From assembly GCA_011522845.1 (NCBI GenBank), contig WTIF01000292.1, positions 1-35,125 of the forward strand: a DNA stretch of 35,125 nt. Direction: 5' to 3'. The stretch is from Deltaproteobacteria bacterium. Lineage in GTDB: Bacteria; SAR324; NAC60-12. The notes under the pieces were generated by a model, which made no database searches, was not told the origin of the DNA, and saw only the letters and a list, made by a program, of their open reading frames with translations. The position numbers and the translations under genes are program-made. Below, one piece after another: positions 1 through 7,731 of this stretch. Within the stretch, counting starts at the first letter, position 1, and each line of letters starts with the position of its first letter.

Positions 1-1
1 C

Positions 2-703
2 ACTAAACTCTTCCGTGAAGAACGCGAGCAACCCAACTTTCTTTTGTTGGACTGTTCCCCCTCCATGTTTTTTGCCACTCAGGGACAGCTCAAGATTCGC
101 CTGGCTGCTTGTCTAGCGGCACAGCTTGCTTGGCGGGCTCTGAAAAATCAGGATCGGGTTGCACTTTGGTTTGCCGGAGCACGAACTCATCATGAGGTGG
201 CGCCTAAGGAGCATCGTCCAGCGCTACTGCAGATGCTCGGAAAATTGGTGGAAGCCTATCAACAAGAACTGCTGGGATTGCAGGAAGATGGGTTTATTTC
301 CGTTGATCCGTCACCACTACGAAAGCTGCTGGAACGCTTCAATCGTGTTCAGCGTCCAGGTAGCGTAGTCTGGCTCTTCAGTGATTTTCAGCAATTTGGA
401 GAGGAGGATTGGAAACTCTGTCGACGACTGGTGCGGCATTGTGAGTTACGACCAGTTTGTCTTTTGGACCCCTTAGAGCAACAGATGCCGTGGCGGGGAG
501 AGGTTCTTTTTCAGCAGGGCGGGACGCGCTTAACCCTGGATTGGGGTGAGTCAAGAGAAAAGGAATTTCAAAGACAGTTCAAAGTGTGGCAGCAGGACCT
601 TCAAGAGAAATTTCGCCAGTTGAACCGACCCCTCTACTGGATGCAGACAACTGACGAGAGAGCTAACTTTCAGACGTCGATATCATCCACTGCATCGTTG
701 TAG
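2..703 (+). CDS. DUF58 family protein, C-terminal part (cut by the left edge)
   Basis: The reading frame is already open at base 2, so the true start lies outside the window and the TTG at 44 is internal. The first visible residues run into LLLDCSPSM, which fits the DxSxS metal-site motif of the von Willebrand A-like fold in DUF58 proteins. A following helix with K, R and AAxxAA spacing fits the same fold. DUF58 proteins usually sit beside MoxR-type AAA+ ATPases and Bat-type membrane proteins and are thought to act in envelope stress or complex assembly; their biochemical role is not settled. The 3' end overlaps the convergent small gene at 670-852 by 34 bp. The family call is by motif only, because the more diagnostic N-terminal half is missing. 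Confidence 0.8.
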   Translation, partial: TKLFREEREQPNFLLLDCSPSMFFATQGQLKIRLAACLAAQLAWRALKNQDRVALWFAGARTHHEVAPKEHRPALLQMLGKLVEAYQQELLGLQEDGFISVDPSPLRKLLERFNRVQRPGSVVWLFSDFQQFGEEDWKLCRRLVRHCELRPVCLLDPLEQQMPWRGEVLFQQGGTRLTLDWGESREKEFQRQFKVWQQDLQEKFRQLNRPLYWMQTTDERANFQTSISSTASL

Positions 704-852
704 CTCATCCTTCCCAGCAGCAGTCCGGCTCCGACCAAGGCAGTGGAGAGGATGCTTCCGTTGGTCACCACATAAGAAATCAAGATAAACCCTCCGAGTA
801 CGGAGTAGCGCACGAAGCGATTACTTTTCAATTGAAAGATGAATTCTTCCAT
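670..852 (-). CDS. Small hydrophobic protein, two membrane segments, unknown function
   Basis: This is a 60-residue ORF starting with ATG, 27 bp downstream of the fabF stop on the same strand. It has a short charged N-terminus (residues 1-15), two hydrophobic stretches (about 16-30 and 33-48) separated by an Asn-Gly turn, and an acidic C-terminus. This looks like a membrane hairpin. A weak purine-rich stretch precedes the ATG. Its position suggests it is the last gene of the rpsB-to-fabF operon. Its 3' end overlaps the DUF58 gene on the other strand by 34 bp. I do not recognise a family. It could be a chance ORF, but amino-acid composition and operon placement favour a real gene. Confidence 0.5.
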   Translation of the reverse strand: MEEFIFQLKSNRFVRYSVLGGFILISYVVTNGSILSTALVGAGLLLGRMSYNDAVDDIDV

Positions 853-879
853 CTGGATCTCTATGAGCTAAGGATTGGG

Positions 880-2118
880 TTAGATTTTACGGAAGATGAC
901 CGAGGCATTTGTCCCACCGAAGCCAAAGGCGTTCGACATGACATGCGCTATCTGACGTTCACGCGCCACGTTTGGGGTGATGTCCAGATCACATTCCGGG
1001 TCCAGATTTTCGACATTGATCGTAGGAGGTACAAGGCCTTGCTCCATGGCTTTGACAGAGAAAACTGCCTCGATTGCCGCTGCAGCTCCCAGGAGATGTC
1101 CAGTCATGGACTTGGTGGAACTGATGGAAATCTGCTTTGCGGTGTCTTCTCCAAGCGCCAGCTTGAGCGCTCGCAATTCGTTAAGATCGCCTGCTGGAGT
1201 CGAGGTGCCATGAGCGTTCACGTAGTCTAGATCCTCCGAGTTCAACTTGGCATCCTTGAGGGCTAGCTTCATTGCTCGAGCTGGGCCTTCCATGGATGGC
1301 GCAGTGATGTGATGGGCATCCGAACTGACCCCATACCCAATGATTTCGCAGTAGATCCGGGCTCCTCTGGCTTTCGCAAATTCATAATCTTCGAGAATCA
1401 GCATTGCTCCTCCCTCCGAAAGAACAAAGCCATCTCGATCTTGATCGTAAGGACGACTCGCCCGTTCTGGGTCATCATTGCGTGTACTGAGTGCTCGCAT
1501 CGCCGCAAAACCTCCGACCCCCAGTGGCGTCACAGCTGATTCACTGCCTCCTGCCAACATGATTTTGGCATCTCCGCGTTCAATGATACGTGCTGCAGTA
1601 CCAATCGCATGATTGGAGGAAGTACAGGCCGAAACTGAACAAGCATTGTAGTTACGAGCCTTGAAAACCATGGAGACCTGACCTGGAGCCAGGTTGACAA
1701 GAGTCATTGGGATGAAGAAGGGAGAAATCCGTTTTGGACCTCCCTCTTCCACCAGCAGCGTGTGTCTCTCGATATTACCCAATCCCCCGATTCCCACTCC
1801 CATTGAGACACCAGTTTCCTCCTCCAACTCCTCGGTGATCTCCAAATTAGCATCTTGGAGAGCTTCCGCTGCAGCACCAACTGCATAGCGAATGAAGAGT
1901 TCCATCTTACGAGCTTCCTTGGGAGAGACAATGTCAGGAACTTGGTAGTTGCGTACCTCCCCAGCAATTTGAGTTCGGAACTCCGAAGCATCAAAATGTG
2001 TGATTGGACCGATGCCTGACTTTCCAGAGGAACAGGCACTCCAAGCTTCTGCCACGCTATTTCCAAGTGGACTGACGCAACCAAGACCGGTCACGACGAT
2101 TCGACGACGATCGCTCAT
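880..2118 (-). CDS. fabF: 3-oxoacyl-ACP synthase II (KAS II)
   Basis: The protein condenses malonyl-ACP with acyl-ACP in type II fatty-acid elongation in the cytoplasm. It has 412 residues, the normal KAS II length. The thiolase-fold active site is complete: nucleophile C165 in SACTSS, H303 in NAHGTST, K336 in STKSMTG and H341 in GHLLG. A glycine-rich N-terminus (VVTGLGCVSPLG) is typical. It follows acpP by 30 bp and fabG before that, so a fabG-acpP-fabF cluster is present. fabD and fabH are not in the window. The ATG start agrees with the family N-terminus. Confidence 0.97.
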   Translation of the reverse strand: MSDRRRIVVTGLGCVSPLGNSVAEAWSACSSGKSGIGPITHFDASEFRTQIAGEVRNYQVPDIVSPKEARKMELFIRYAVGAAAEALQDANLEITEELEEETGVSMGVGIGGLGNIERHTLLVEEGGPKRISPFFIPMTLVNLAPGQVSMVFKARNYNACSVSACTSSNHAIGTAARIIERGDAKIMLAGGSESAVTPLGVGGFAAMRALSTRNDDPERASRPYDQDRDGFVLSEGGAMLILEDYEFAKARGARIYCEIIGYGVSSDAHHITAPSMEGPARAMKLALKDAKLNSEDLDYVNAHGTSTPAGDLNELRALKLALGEDTAKQISISSTKSMTGHLLGAAAAIEAVFSVKAMEQGLVPPTINVENLDPECDLDITPNVARERQIAHVMSNAFGFGGTNASVIFRKI

Positions 2119-2148
2119 GAGAGTGTGATAGGAGAAGGGGAGAGGGGA

Positions 2149-2385
2149 TCAGCCAGTAGCAGATCGGATGAAGTCGACAGCTGACTGGACGGTAGTGATT
2201 TTTTCGGAGGCGTCATCTGGGATGTCGATGCCGAATTCTTCTTCCAGCGCCATGACTAGTTCAACGGTGTCCAGTGAGTCTGCGTCTAGATCGTCAATGA
2301 AGTGGGATTCTAAATTGATCTCAGACTCATCTTTGCCAAGTTGCTCGCTGATGATCTTCGTGACCTTTGATACGATTTCATCCAT
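2149..2385 (-). CDS. acpP: Acyl carrier protein
   Basis: This 78-residue acidic protein carries fatty-acyl intermediates on a phosphopantetheine arm. The attachment serine is S37 in [10 protein letters not shown], followed by the usual acidic helix II (VMALEEEFG). The ORF can be extended upstream to 2478, but the ATG at 2385 is chosen. It gives the canonical ACP length and N-terminus, and it has an AAGGA Shine-Dalgarno site about 8 nt upstream. The 150 bp between the fabG stop and this start contain a perfect TTGACA on the same strand, so acpP may also be transcribed from its own promoter. Confidence 0.97.
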   Translation of the reverse strand: MDEIVSKVTKIISEQLGKDESEINLESHFIDDLDADSLDTVELVMALEEEFGIDIPDDASEKITTVQSAVDFIRSATG

Positions 2386-2490
2386 GTTGTGATCCTTTTC
2401 CAGTGTAAAACCAAAGATTAGGCGACCAGAGGCATTTCCTGCTTGGGAGGTCCTGCTAGCCACGGAGAATTCCCGCAACCAGTGCGAGTT

Positions 2491-2519
2491 TGTTTCCTCA
2501 AATTCGGCTTAAATGTCAA
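2491..2519 (-). promoter_or_regulatory. Possible acpP promoter
   Basis: On the minus strand a run of A residues is followed by an exact TTGACA (2514-2519), as expected for a strong -35 box with an A-rich upstream element. The hexamer 17 bp downstream, GAAACA, is a poor -10 match. This makes the call tentative. A separate acpP promoter would suit the high demand for ACP relative to its neighbours. Confidence 0.3.
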
Positions 2520-2535
2520 TTTTTTTGCGGACGTC

Positions 2536-3276
2536 CTAGTAGAGTCCACCATTTACATGCAGTGTGGTGCCTGTGATGTAGGCTGCATGATCAGATACCA
2601 AGAAACGTACCGCCCAAGCAACTTCCTGAGCACTTCCCATCCGCCCAAGAGGCACCTGACTGAGGATGGCTTCCTTTTGTTTCTCGTTCAACTCCTCCGT
2701 CATGTCTGTCTCAATGAATCCTGGGGAGATGGTATTGACCGTGATGTTGCGTCCTCCAAGCTCCTTGGCCAATGACTTTGTGAAACCGATCAATCCGGCC
2801 TTGGTTGTGCTGTAGTTCACCTGACCTGGATTACCTGTGGATCCGACCACTGAGCCAATATTGACGATGCGACCAAAGCGCTGTTTGACCATATGACGGA
2901 TTAGACTGCGGGTGATGTAGTAGACACCATTCAAATTGACTCCCAGTACCTGCTCCCACTCTTCTGGCTTCATCCGCATGAAGAGGTTATCCTTGGTGAT
3001 ACCCGCATTGTTCACCAGAATATCGATTCCTCCTGTAAGTTTCAGAGCCTCTTCAGCTAGATTGTCAGCGGTCTCTCGATCCGCTACATCTCCTAGAAGA
3101 CTCCAACCTTCTCCATTGGCTTCCTTGATTTCTGTGAGAACAGCGGAGCCGCGTTCTGGATTTCGGTTGATGATGACGACACTTGCTCCAGCCCGCGCCA
3201 ACTCCAGCGCGATTTCACGTCCAATTCCGCGTCCAGCCCCGGTCACCAGCGCACGTTTGCCAGTCAAATCCGTCAT
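2536..3276 (-). CDS. fabG: 3-oxoacyl-ACP reductase
   Basis: This 246-residue short-chain dehydrogenase makes the NADPH-dependent first reduction of each elongation cycle. The Rossmann motif GAGRGIG is at residues 13-19, NNAG at 89-92, and the catalytic residues S142, Y155 and K159 are in place (YSTTK). The C-terminus VNGGLY is close to the standard FabG ending. The ATG overlaps the mraY stop in a TAATG arrangement, so translation is probably coupled to mraY. The fabG call rather than a generic SDR rests on adjacency to acpP and fabF. Confidence 0.96.
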   Translation of the reverse strand: MTDLTGKRALVTGAGRGIGREIALELARAGASVVIINRNPERGSAVLTEIKEANGEGWSLLGDVADRETADNLAEEALKLTGGIDILVNNAGITKDNLFMRMKPEEWEQVLGVNLNGVYYITRSLIRHMVKQRFGRIVNIGSVVGSTGNPGQVNYSTTKAGLIGFTKSLAKELGGRNITVNTISPGFIETDMTEELNEKQKEAILSQVPLGRMGSAQEVAWAVRFLVSDHAAYITGTTLHVNGGLY

Positions 3277-4532
3277 TACCTTACCTTGAAATAGAGGATC
3301 AGAGTGATCACAAAAAGCCAGATGGAGCGCAAATGAAAATGCCAGACCACTCGACTATTGACTTCTTGAGGAGTGAGCAGCTTGTTGTCTTCTGGAACAG
3401 AGCGCACTCCAAGTTTTTCCAACATCATCAACCAGACTGACTTCACTTTGGGAGCTTCCGGATGATAGGTCCAAAGTTGTTGCAGATGATGATGATAGGG
3501 AGATTTCAGAAAGAAGCGATAAGTTTCCGCAAAATCCCTACCCCGCAAACGCAACATTGCTCGAAAAAATCCTCGCTGAATGATTGTTGAGAGAGCAGAG
3601 AAAACAAACAGTCCTCCGACAATCGGCAGGAACAACTCAGCTTTCACAAAGATGAACATTGCTGAAACAACACTGCCCAGCGCCAGGGCTCCGAGGTCAC
3701 CCATGTAGATCTGGGCGGGAGGTGCGTTGTACTTCAGAAAGGCAAAACCTGCGCTGATGATGGCAGCAGCAAGCACAGCCAATTCTTTGATATCGTGAGA
3801 AAGATGAGGAATTTTTAGCTTTGTGGCAAAGTCTAAGTCTCCTCCAATGTAGGCCACAGCTCCTACGAAGAGTGTACAAGTCATCAAAGGTACAGTGGCC
3901 AGGGTGTCCATCCCATCGGTCAAGTTGACCGCATTCGCGCCACCCACGATGACCAGCAGCATGAAGGGAATGAACAGATACTTTGGCAGATACGGGTACC
4001 ATTCATCGATAGGCACAAAAGGAACAACGAGATGTCCATCAATATCGACGTATAAGTACAGCCCTAAGACAACTAGCAGAGCCACTGCAAATTCAGCAAC
4101 CAACCGGCCCTTGCCACTAATGCCATCAGCCTTATCACTATAGCTCTTGCGGGTTTCTTCCCCTCTCTCGATGCGCCGTTTGTGAAAGACTTTTGCCAGA
4201 TCATCCAGCGCTCCAATCAGCCCGAAGGAAAGCATGATCAGGAGCAGGGCGATGATGTACTGATTCAGAGTCGTCCAGAGCAGCGAAGAAATTAGGATGC
4301 CTACGATCAACACCCCGCCTCCCATAATCGGGGTTGCTCCGGTGTACGGCCCTGTCTGTCTGCTAGCTGCTGTGAAATCGGAGGTGATTCCGCGACGCCG
4401 AAAAAGCTGTATTGTCATCGGCATCAGCCAGGTGATGATCAGATAAGCTGTTAAGAACGTCATCCCCCCGCGGAAGAAGACGGACTTGAAGATCTGATAA
4501 GGCAACAAGGAATAGAGCAGGCTAGCGAGCAA
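3276..4532 (-). CDS. mraY: Phospho-N-acetylmuramoyl-pentapeptide-transferase (lipid I synthase)
   Basis: This integral membrane enzyme transfers phospho-MurNAc-pentapeptide to undecaprenyl phosphate, the first membrane step of peptidoglycan synthesis. Visible motifs are the aspartate pair D110-D111 in ALDDLAKV, N203 in VNLTDGMDTLA, D279 in MGDLGALALG and the HHH at 347-349. With 418 residues it is longer than the E. coli enzyme (360), mainly from a loop around residues 160-185 and from about 230-250. The start is TTG at 4532, because an in-frame TAG lies just upstream; AGGAT provides a ribosome site. The gene follows frr by 31 bp and overlaps the fabG start by 1 bp. It is outside a murein gene cluster, which is unusual. 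Confidence 0.95.
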   Translation of the reverse strand: MLASLLYSLLPYQIFKSVFFRGGMTFLTAYLIITWLMPMTIQLFRRRGITSDFTAASRQTGPYTGATPIMGGGVLIVGILISSLLWTTLNQYIIALLLIMLSFGLIGALDDLAKVFHKRRIERGEETRKSYSDKADGISGKGRLVAEFAVALLVVLGLYLYVDIDGHLVVPFVPIDEWYPYLPKYLFIPFMLLVIVGGANAVNLTDGMDTLATVPLMTCTLFVGAVAYIGGDLDFATKLKIPHLSHDIKELAVLAAAIISAGFAFLKYNAPPAQIYMGDLGALALGSVVSAMFIFVKAELFLPIVGGLFVFSALSTIIQRGFFRAMLRLRGRDFAETYRFFLKSPYHHHLQQLWTYHPEAPKVKSVWLMMLEKLGVRSVPEDNKLLTPQEVNSRVVWHFHLRSIWLFVITLILYFKVR

Positions 4533-4563
4533 AAGAGGATCCTAGGGAGGATTAGGGTATGAC

Positions 4564-5133
4564 TCAGATGGTCATCAGTTCTTTTTCCTTGGCAGTCATT
4601 AATTCGCTCACTAGGTTGATGTGCTCATCCGTGAGCTTTTGGATATCTGCCTGGGCGCCCTTCTCTTCATCCTGAGAGATGAGCTTGTCTTTTTCCATCT
4701 TTTTCAAGGTGTCGTTACCTTCCCGACGCACATTGCGTAAGGCTACTTTGACTTCTTCACCAATTTTCTTGGTCTGTTTGACTCGTTCCTTGCGGCGTTC
4801 TTCCGTGAAGGGAGGCAACAGCGCTCTGATTACGTTGCCATCATTGGACAGGCTGAAACCGAGATTTGCTGCTTGAAGTGTTCTCTCGATCTCCTTGATC
4901 ATGTTTTTTTCCCAAGGATTGATCATCAGCAGTTGAGGTTCTGGTGCAGAAACCGAGGCAACTTGTGTGATCGGAGTTGGAGATCCGTAGTAGTCAACTT
5001 TCTCGTTCTCAAGCATAGCTGGTGTAACTCGGCCCGCATGAATGTTGTTAAACTCCTGTCGCAGGTTGTTCAATGTATTATCCATTTTTCGGCGGACTGT
5101 CTCTTGAACTTCTTCGATCGTCTCGGCTTGCAT
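4564..5133 (-). CDS. frr: Ribosome recycling factor
   Basis: The protein splits post-termination ribosomes together with EF-G. It has 189 residues against the usual 185. The long-helix domain I is split (about 1-30 and 105-185) around the beta domain II. The conserved basic patch R133-N-V-R-R (RNVRREGND) that contacts 23S rRNA is present, as is the HAGR motif at 32-35. The ATG start is 10 bp after the pyrH stop, the classical pyrH-frr order. Confidence 0.97.
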   Translation of the reverse strand: MQAETIEEVQETVRRKMDNTLNNLRQEFNNIHAGRVTPAMLENEKVDYYGSPTPITQVASVSAPEPQLLMINPWEKNMIKEIERTLQAANLGFSLSNDGNVIRALLPPFTEERRKERVKQTKKIGEEVKVALRNVRREGNDTLKKMEKDKLISQDEEKGAQADIQKLTDEHINLVSELMTAKEKELMTI

Positions 5134-5143
5134 GATGTATCTC

Positions 5144-5854
5144 TCAGCTAATCAGGGTGCCAACAGGTTCACCACAAACTGCCCTCAGGATAGCGTCGGG
5201 GGCATTGATATCGAGAACCATGATTGGCAAATCATTGTCTTTGCAGAAGGCAATCGCTGTGGAATCCATGACCTTTAGGTTCCGTTTGAGGACCTCAGCA
5301 TAATCGAGCTGTTCATAACGGACAGCATCGGCATGGAGCATTGGATCTTTGTCATAGACACCATCGGTTTTGGTTGCCTTGATCACAATCTCGGCATTAA
5401 TTTCAGATGCCCGTAGTACTGCAGCAGTGTCCGTCGTGAAGAACGGGTTTCCGGTTCCTGCTGCAAAAATGACCACTCGCGACTTCTCTAAGTGTCGATC
5501 AGCCCGACGCTTGATGTAAGGTTCAGCTACAGCGCGGATATCTATGGCAGACATTACCCGAGTGTTGACCCCACGTTGCTCCAAAACTTCTTGCAGGCAG
5601 ATGCTGTTGATCACAGTGGCCATCATGCCCATGTGATCGCCGGTAACTCGGCCAATATGCCCCTCAGCAGAGCGGGCACCTCGAAAAATGTTTCCACCCC
5701 CTACCACGACTCCTACCGCAACTCCGAGATCGTGAACCTTGGAGATGTTTTCAGCGATGGTTTGAACCACCTCATAGTCGAAACCAAAGCCCTTGGTTCC
5801 TCCAAGAGTTTCCCCACTGAGTTTGAGAAGAATTCGCTGATAGGAAGGTTGCAA
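5144..5854 (-). CDS. pyrH: UMP kinase
   Basis: This cytoplasmic amino-acid-kinase-fold enzyme phosphorylates UMP to UDP for pyrimidine nucleotide synthesis. At 236 residues it has the usual length. Motifs: KLSGE at 11-15, GGGNIFRG at 52-59, GTGNPFFTTDTAA at 133-145 and ATKTDGVYDKDP at 160-171. The start is TTG at 5854 with GAGGA about 4 nt upstream, located across the tsf stop codon. It begins 6 bp after the tsf stop, so the two are almost certainly cotranscribed. Confidence 0.96.
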   Translation of the reverse strand: MQPSYQRILLKLSGETLGGTKGFGFDYEVVQTIAENISKVHDLGVAVGVVVGGGNIFRGARSAEGHIGRVTGDHMGMMATVINSICLQEVLEQRGVNTRVMSAIDIRAVAEPYIKRRADRHLEKSRVVIFAAGTGNPFFTTDTAAVLRASEINAEIVIKATKTDGVYDKDPMLHADAVRYEQLDYAEVLKRNLKVMDSTAIAFCKDNDLPIMVLDINAPDAILRAVCGEPVGTLIS

Positions 5855-5860
5855 ATGTCC

Positions 5861-6715
5861 TCAGAAGTTGAATTTGGCAAAGCTGTCGAATCGGAGTTCC
5901 ACTCCCAGTTCCTTGGCTTTGTCATCTACCAACTGCTGAACAGTACGCTGGGGATCCTTGACGAAGGGTTGGGAACTGACGCAGATCTCTTTCAAGAACT
6001 TCTGAATCCGACCACTGACCATTTTTTCAATAATGTTGTCTGGCTTGCCAGATTCACGAGCTTGTGCAACGAAAACTTCCTTTTCCTTGTCCAGTACAGA
6101 TTGGTCTACTTGCTCAGGGAGAACGGCTTCTGCAGGAGTTGCGGCAATGTGCATTGCGATGTCTCTGGCCAGAGAGGTCAACTGGTCTTTATCTGCAGCA
6201 CCGTTGGTTGCGATCGGGACAAGCACTCCAATTTTTCCAGTCATGTGAATGTACGAGCCAATCACACCTTCGTCCAGTTCGAAGCGCTTTGCTTCCGCAA
6301 ACTGGATGTTTTCCCCGAGCTCAGCGACACTTTGGGTCAGCAAGTCCTGAATGGTTCCGGATCCATCAACCAAAGTTTGACTTGGAACCTCTACATCTCC
6401 CTGAGTAGCCACCTGACTACAGATGGTTTGCAGTAGATTTTGGAAACGTTCGTTCTTGGCAACAAAGTCTGTTTCACAGGACAGCTTGACGAGACTCGCA
6501 GTTCTTAGATCATCACTAACGTAAGCTGCGATGGCACCGTCATTGGTTTCTCTCGAGGATTTCTTGATCGCCTTGGCTTGCCCACGCTTACGCAGAAAAT
6601 CTTTGGCAGCTTCTATATCTCCGTTGGTTTCAACGAGAGCTTTTTTGCAATCCATCATTGGCACACCAGTCAGTTCGCGCAGCTCCTTGACGGCGGCAGC
6701 AGTGATCTCAGCCAT
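5861..6715 (-). CDS. tsf: Elongation factor Ts
   Basis: EF-Ts is the guanine-nucleotide exchange factor for EF-Tu. The 284-residue protein has the N-terminal UBA-like domain with TGVPMMDCKKAL (residues 16-27) and the EF-Tu-contacting motif ETDFVAKNE (81-89) followed by the core dimerisation-type repeats. It follows rpsB by 27 bp in the standard rpsB-tsf pair. ATG start; the upstream spacer carries AAGGAGAAAAAG-like purines. Confidence 0.97.
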   Translation of the reverse strand: MAEITAAAVKELRELTGVPMMDCKKALVETNGDIEAAKDFLRKRGQAKAIKKSSRETNDGAIAAYVSDDLRTASLVKLSCETDFVAKNERFQNLLQTICSQVATQGDVEVPSQTLVDGSGTIQDLLTQSVAELGENIQFAEAKRFELDEGVIGSYIHMTGKIGVLVPIATNGAADKDQLTSLARDIAMHIAATPAEAVLPEQVDQSVLDKEKEVFVAQARESGKPDNIIEKMVSGRIQKFLKEICVSSQPFVKDPQRTVQQLVDDKAKELGVELRFDSFAKFNF

Positions 6716-6742
6716 GATTCTTTTTCTCCTTCGCTGATTCGT

Positions 6743-7570
6743 TTATTCAGGGGTGGCAGGGGTGTCGGTCACTTCGTTGTCTGCAGAGTCACTTTCCTCT
6801 GTCTTGGGCTCGCTCTCTGCTGCCGCCGGAGCAGCCTGGCTAATCTCAGCGGGTGTTCCACTATCAGCAGTAGAAATGCTCGCTCGGCTTGCCCGTCCTT
6901 CCAGTATTCCAGTCGCAATCACGCTGGCGAAGAGTCGTACAGCTTTAGGAGAGTCATCATTGCCCGGAATCGGGACAGTGACATCTTTTGGATCACTGTT
7001 GGTATCGGCAATTGCGATGATGGGAATCCCGAGTTTGTTGGCTTCCCGAATTGCCAGATGCTCTCTACGACAATCCACAACGAAGATTAGATCAGGAAGT
7101 CCACGCATGGTCTTCACACCACCTAGGGACTGGTCCAATTTCTCGCGCTTACGTTGGATACGGAGTGCTTCTTTTTTGATGATGCCTTCGTAAGTGTCGT
7201 CTTCTCCTGCCAACTCTTCAAATTCCTTCAATCGGCTGATTGACTGTTTGACGGTAGAGAAGTTGGTCAGCATCCCACCGAGCCAGCGGAAGTTGATATA
7301 ATTGGCTCCGCAGCGGTCAGCTTCTTCTTGAATGATGTTTTGGATCTGGGGCTTGGTACCAACGAAGAGGAAGTTTCGACCCTCTGAAGCCGTGGTTTTG
7401 GCATACTCGTAGGCCACTTTGAGTTGCTTGAGGCTTTGGCGCAGATCGATGATATGAATGCCACTCTTGACTCCATAGATGTAGGGAGCCATGTTGGGGT
7501 TCCAGCGCTTGGTCTGGTGTCCGAAGTGAACGCCGGCTTCTAGAAATTGCCGCATTGAGATAACAGCCAT
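6743..7570 (-). CDS. rpsB: 30S ribosomal protein S2
   Basis: This is ribosomal protein S2, on the solvent side of the small subunit. The N-terminus MRQFLEAGVHFGHQTKRWNPNM is diagnostic, as are the FVGTK and RWLGGMLTN motifs. The protein is 275 residues long, with a C-terminal Ala/Glu/Ser/Pro-rich acidic tail (about residues 228-275) beyond the S2 fold. It is the first gene of a dense operon reaching at least to fabF. GGAG lies 6 nt before the ATG. The roughly 105 nt leader can form two small hairpins, which may matter for S2 autoregulation. Confidence 0.97.
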   Translation of the reverse strand: MAVISMRQFLEAGVHFGHQTKRWNPNMAPYIYGVKSGIHIIDLRQSLKQLKVAYEYAKTTASEGRNFLFVGTKPQIQNIIQEEADRCGANYINFRWLGGMLTNFSTVKQSISRLKEFEELAGEDDTYEGIIKKEALRIQRKREKLDQSLGGVKTMRGLPDLIFVVDCRREHLAIREANKLGIPIIAIADTNSDPKDVTVPIPGNDDSPKAVRLFASVIATGILEGRASRASISTADSGTPAEISQAAPAAAESEPKTEESDSADNEVTDTPATPE

Positions 7571-7677
7571 GATGTCTCCGTGATTGATGATGGCTTGTTG
7601 TGCCGATACCCGCCTGAATCAGGTCAGGGAAAGAGGATCAAGATTCATCCGAAGAAAGGATGGAATGAAAAATAAAA
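7571..7677 (-). promoter_or_regulatory. rpsB leader with two small hairpins
   Basis: The minus-strand leader contains CATCC-7 nt-GGATG and, nearer the gene, CCTGA-6 nt-TCAGG. The SD element GGAG follows shortly before the ATG. S2 is known to repress rpsB-tsf through the mRNA leader in enterobacteria. Whether these hairpins serve that role here is inference; the stems are only 5 bp each. Confidence 0.25.
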
Positions 7678-7692
7678 CCTTACTTTTTAAGG
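7667..7692 (-). terminator. Weak possible terminator after panB
   Basis: On the minus strand CCTTA-5 nt-TAAGG forms a 5-bp stem followed by a TTTTATTTTT tract. A second, longer stem (AGTTCCT with AGGAACT, 7712-7740, 15 nt loop) spans the panB stop codon but has no U-tract directly behind it. The stem is short and AT-rich, so termination would be partial at best and panB may read into rpsB. Confidence 0.25.
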
Positions 7693-7712
7693 AAAAATAA
7701 CCGTTTTTGCAA
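7684..7712 (-). promoter_or_regulatory. Candidate rpsB operon promoter
   Basis: On the minus strand TTGCAA (7707-7712) is separated by 17 bp from TAAAAA (7684-7689). Each hexamer matches the sigma-70 consensus at 4 of 6 positions. Initiation near 7677 would give an rpsB leader of about 107 nt. This is the only reasonable promoter I see between panB and rpsB. It overlaps a possible panB terminator. Confidence 0.35.
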
Positions 7713-7731
7713 GTTCCTTTTCAGGCATTGA

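Noticed and set aside
2386-2478. N-terminal extension of the acyl carrier protein
   Set aside because: The extension is unlike ACP sequences; the internal ATG at 2385 has a ribosome site and gives the normal 78 residues.
5492-6436. A 314-codon plus-strand ORF opposite pyrH and tsf
   Set aside because: It is antisense to two well-recognised genes and its Ser/His/Cys-rich translation is that of a mirror frame.
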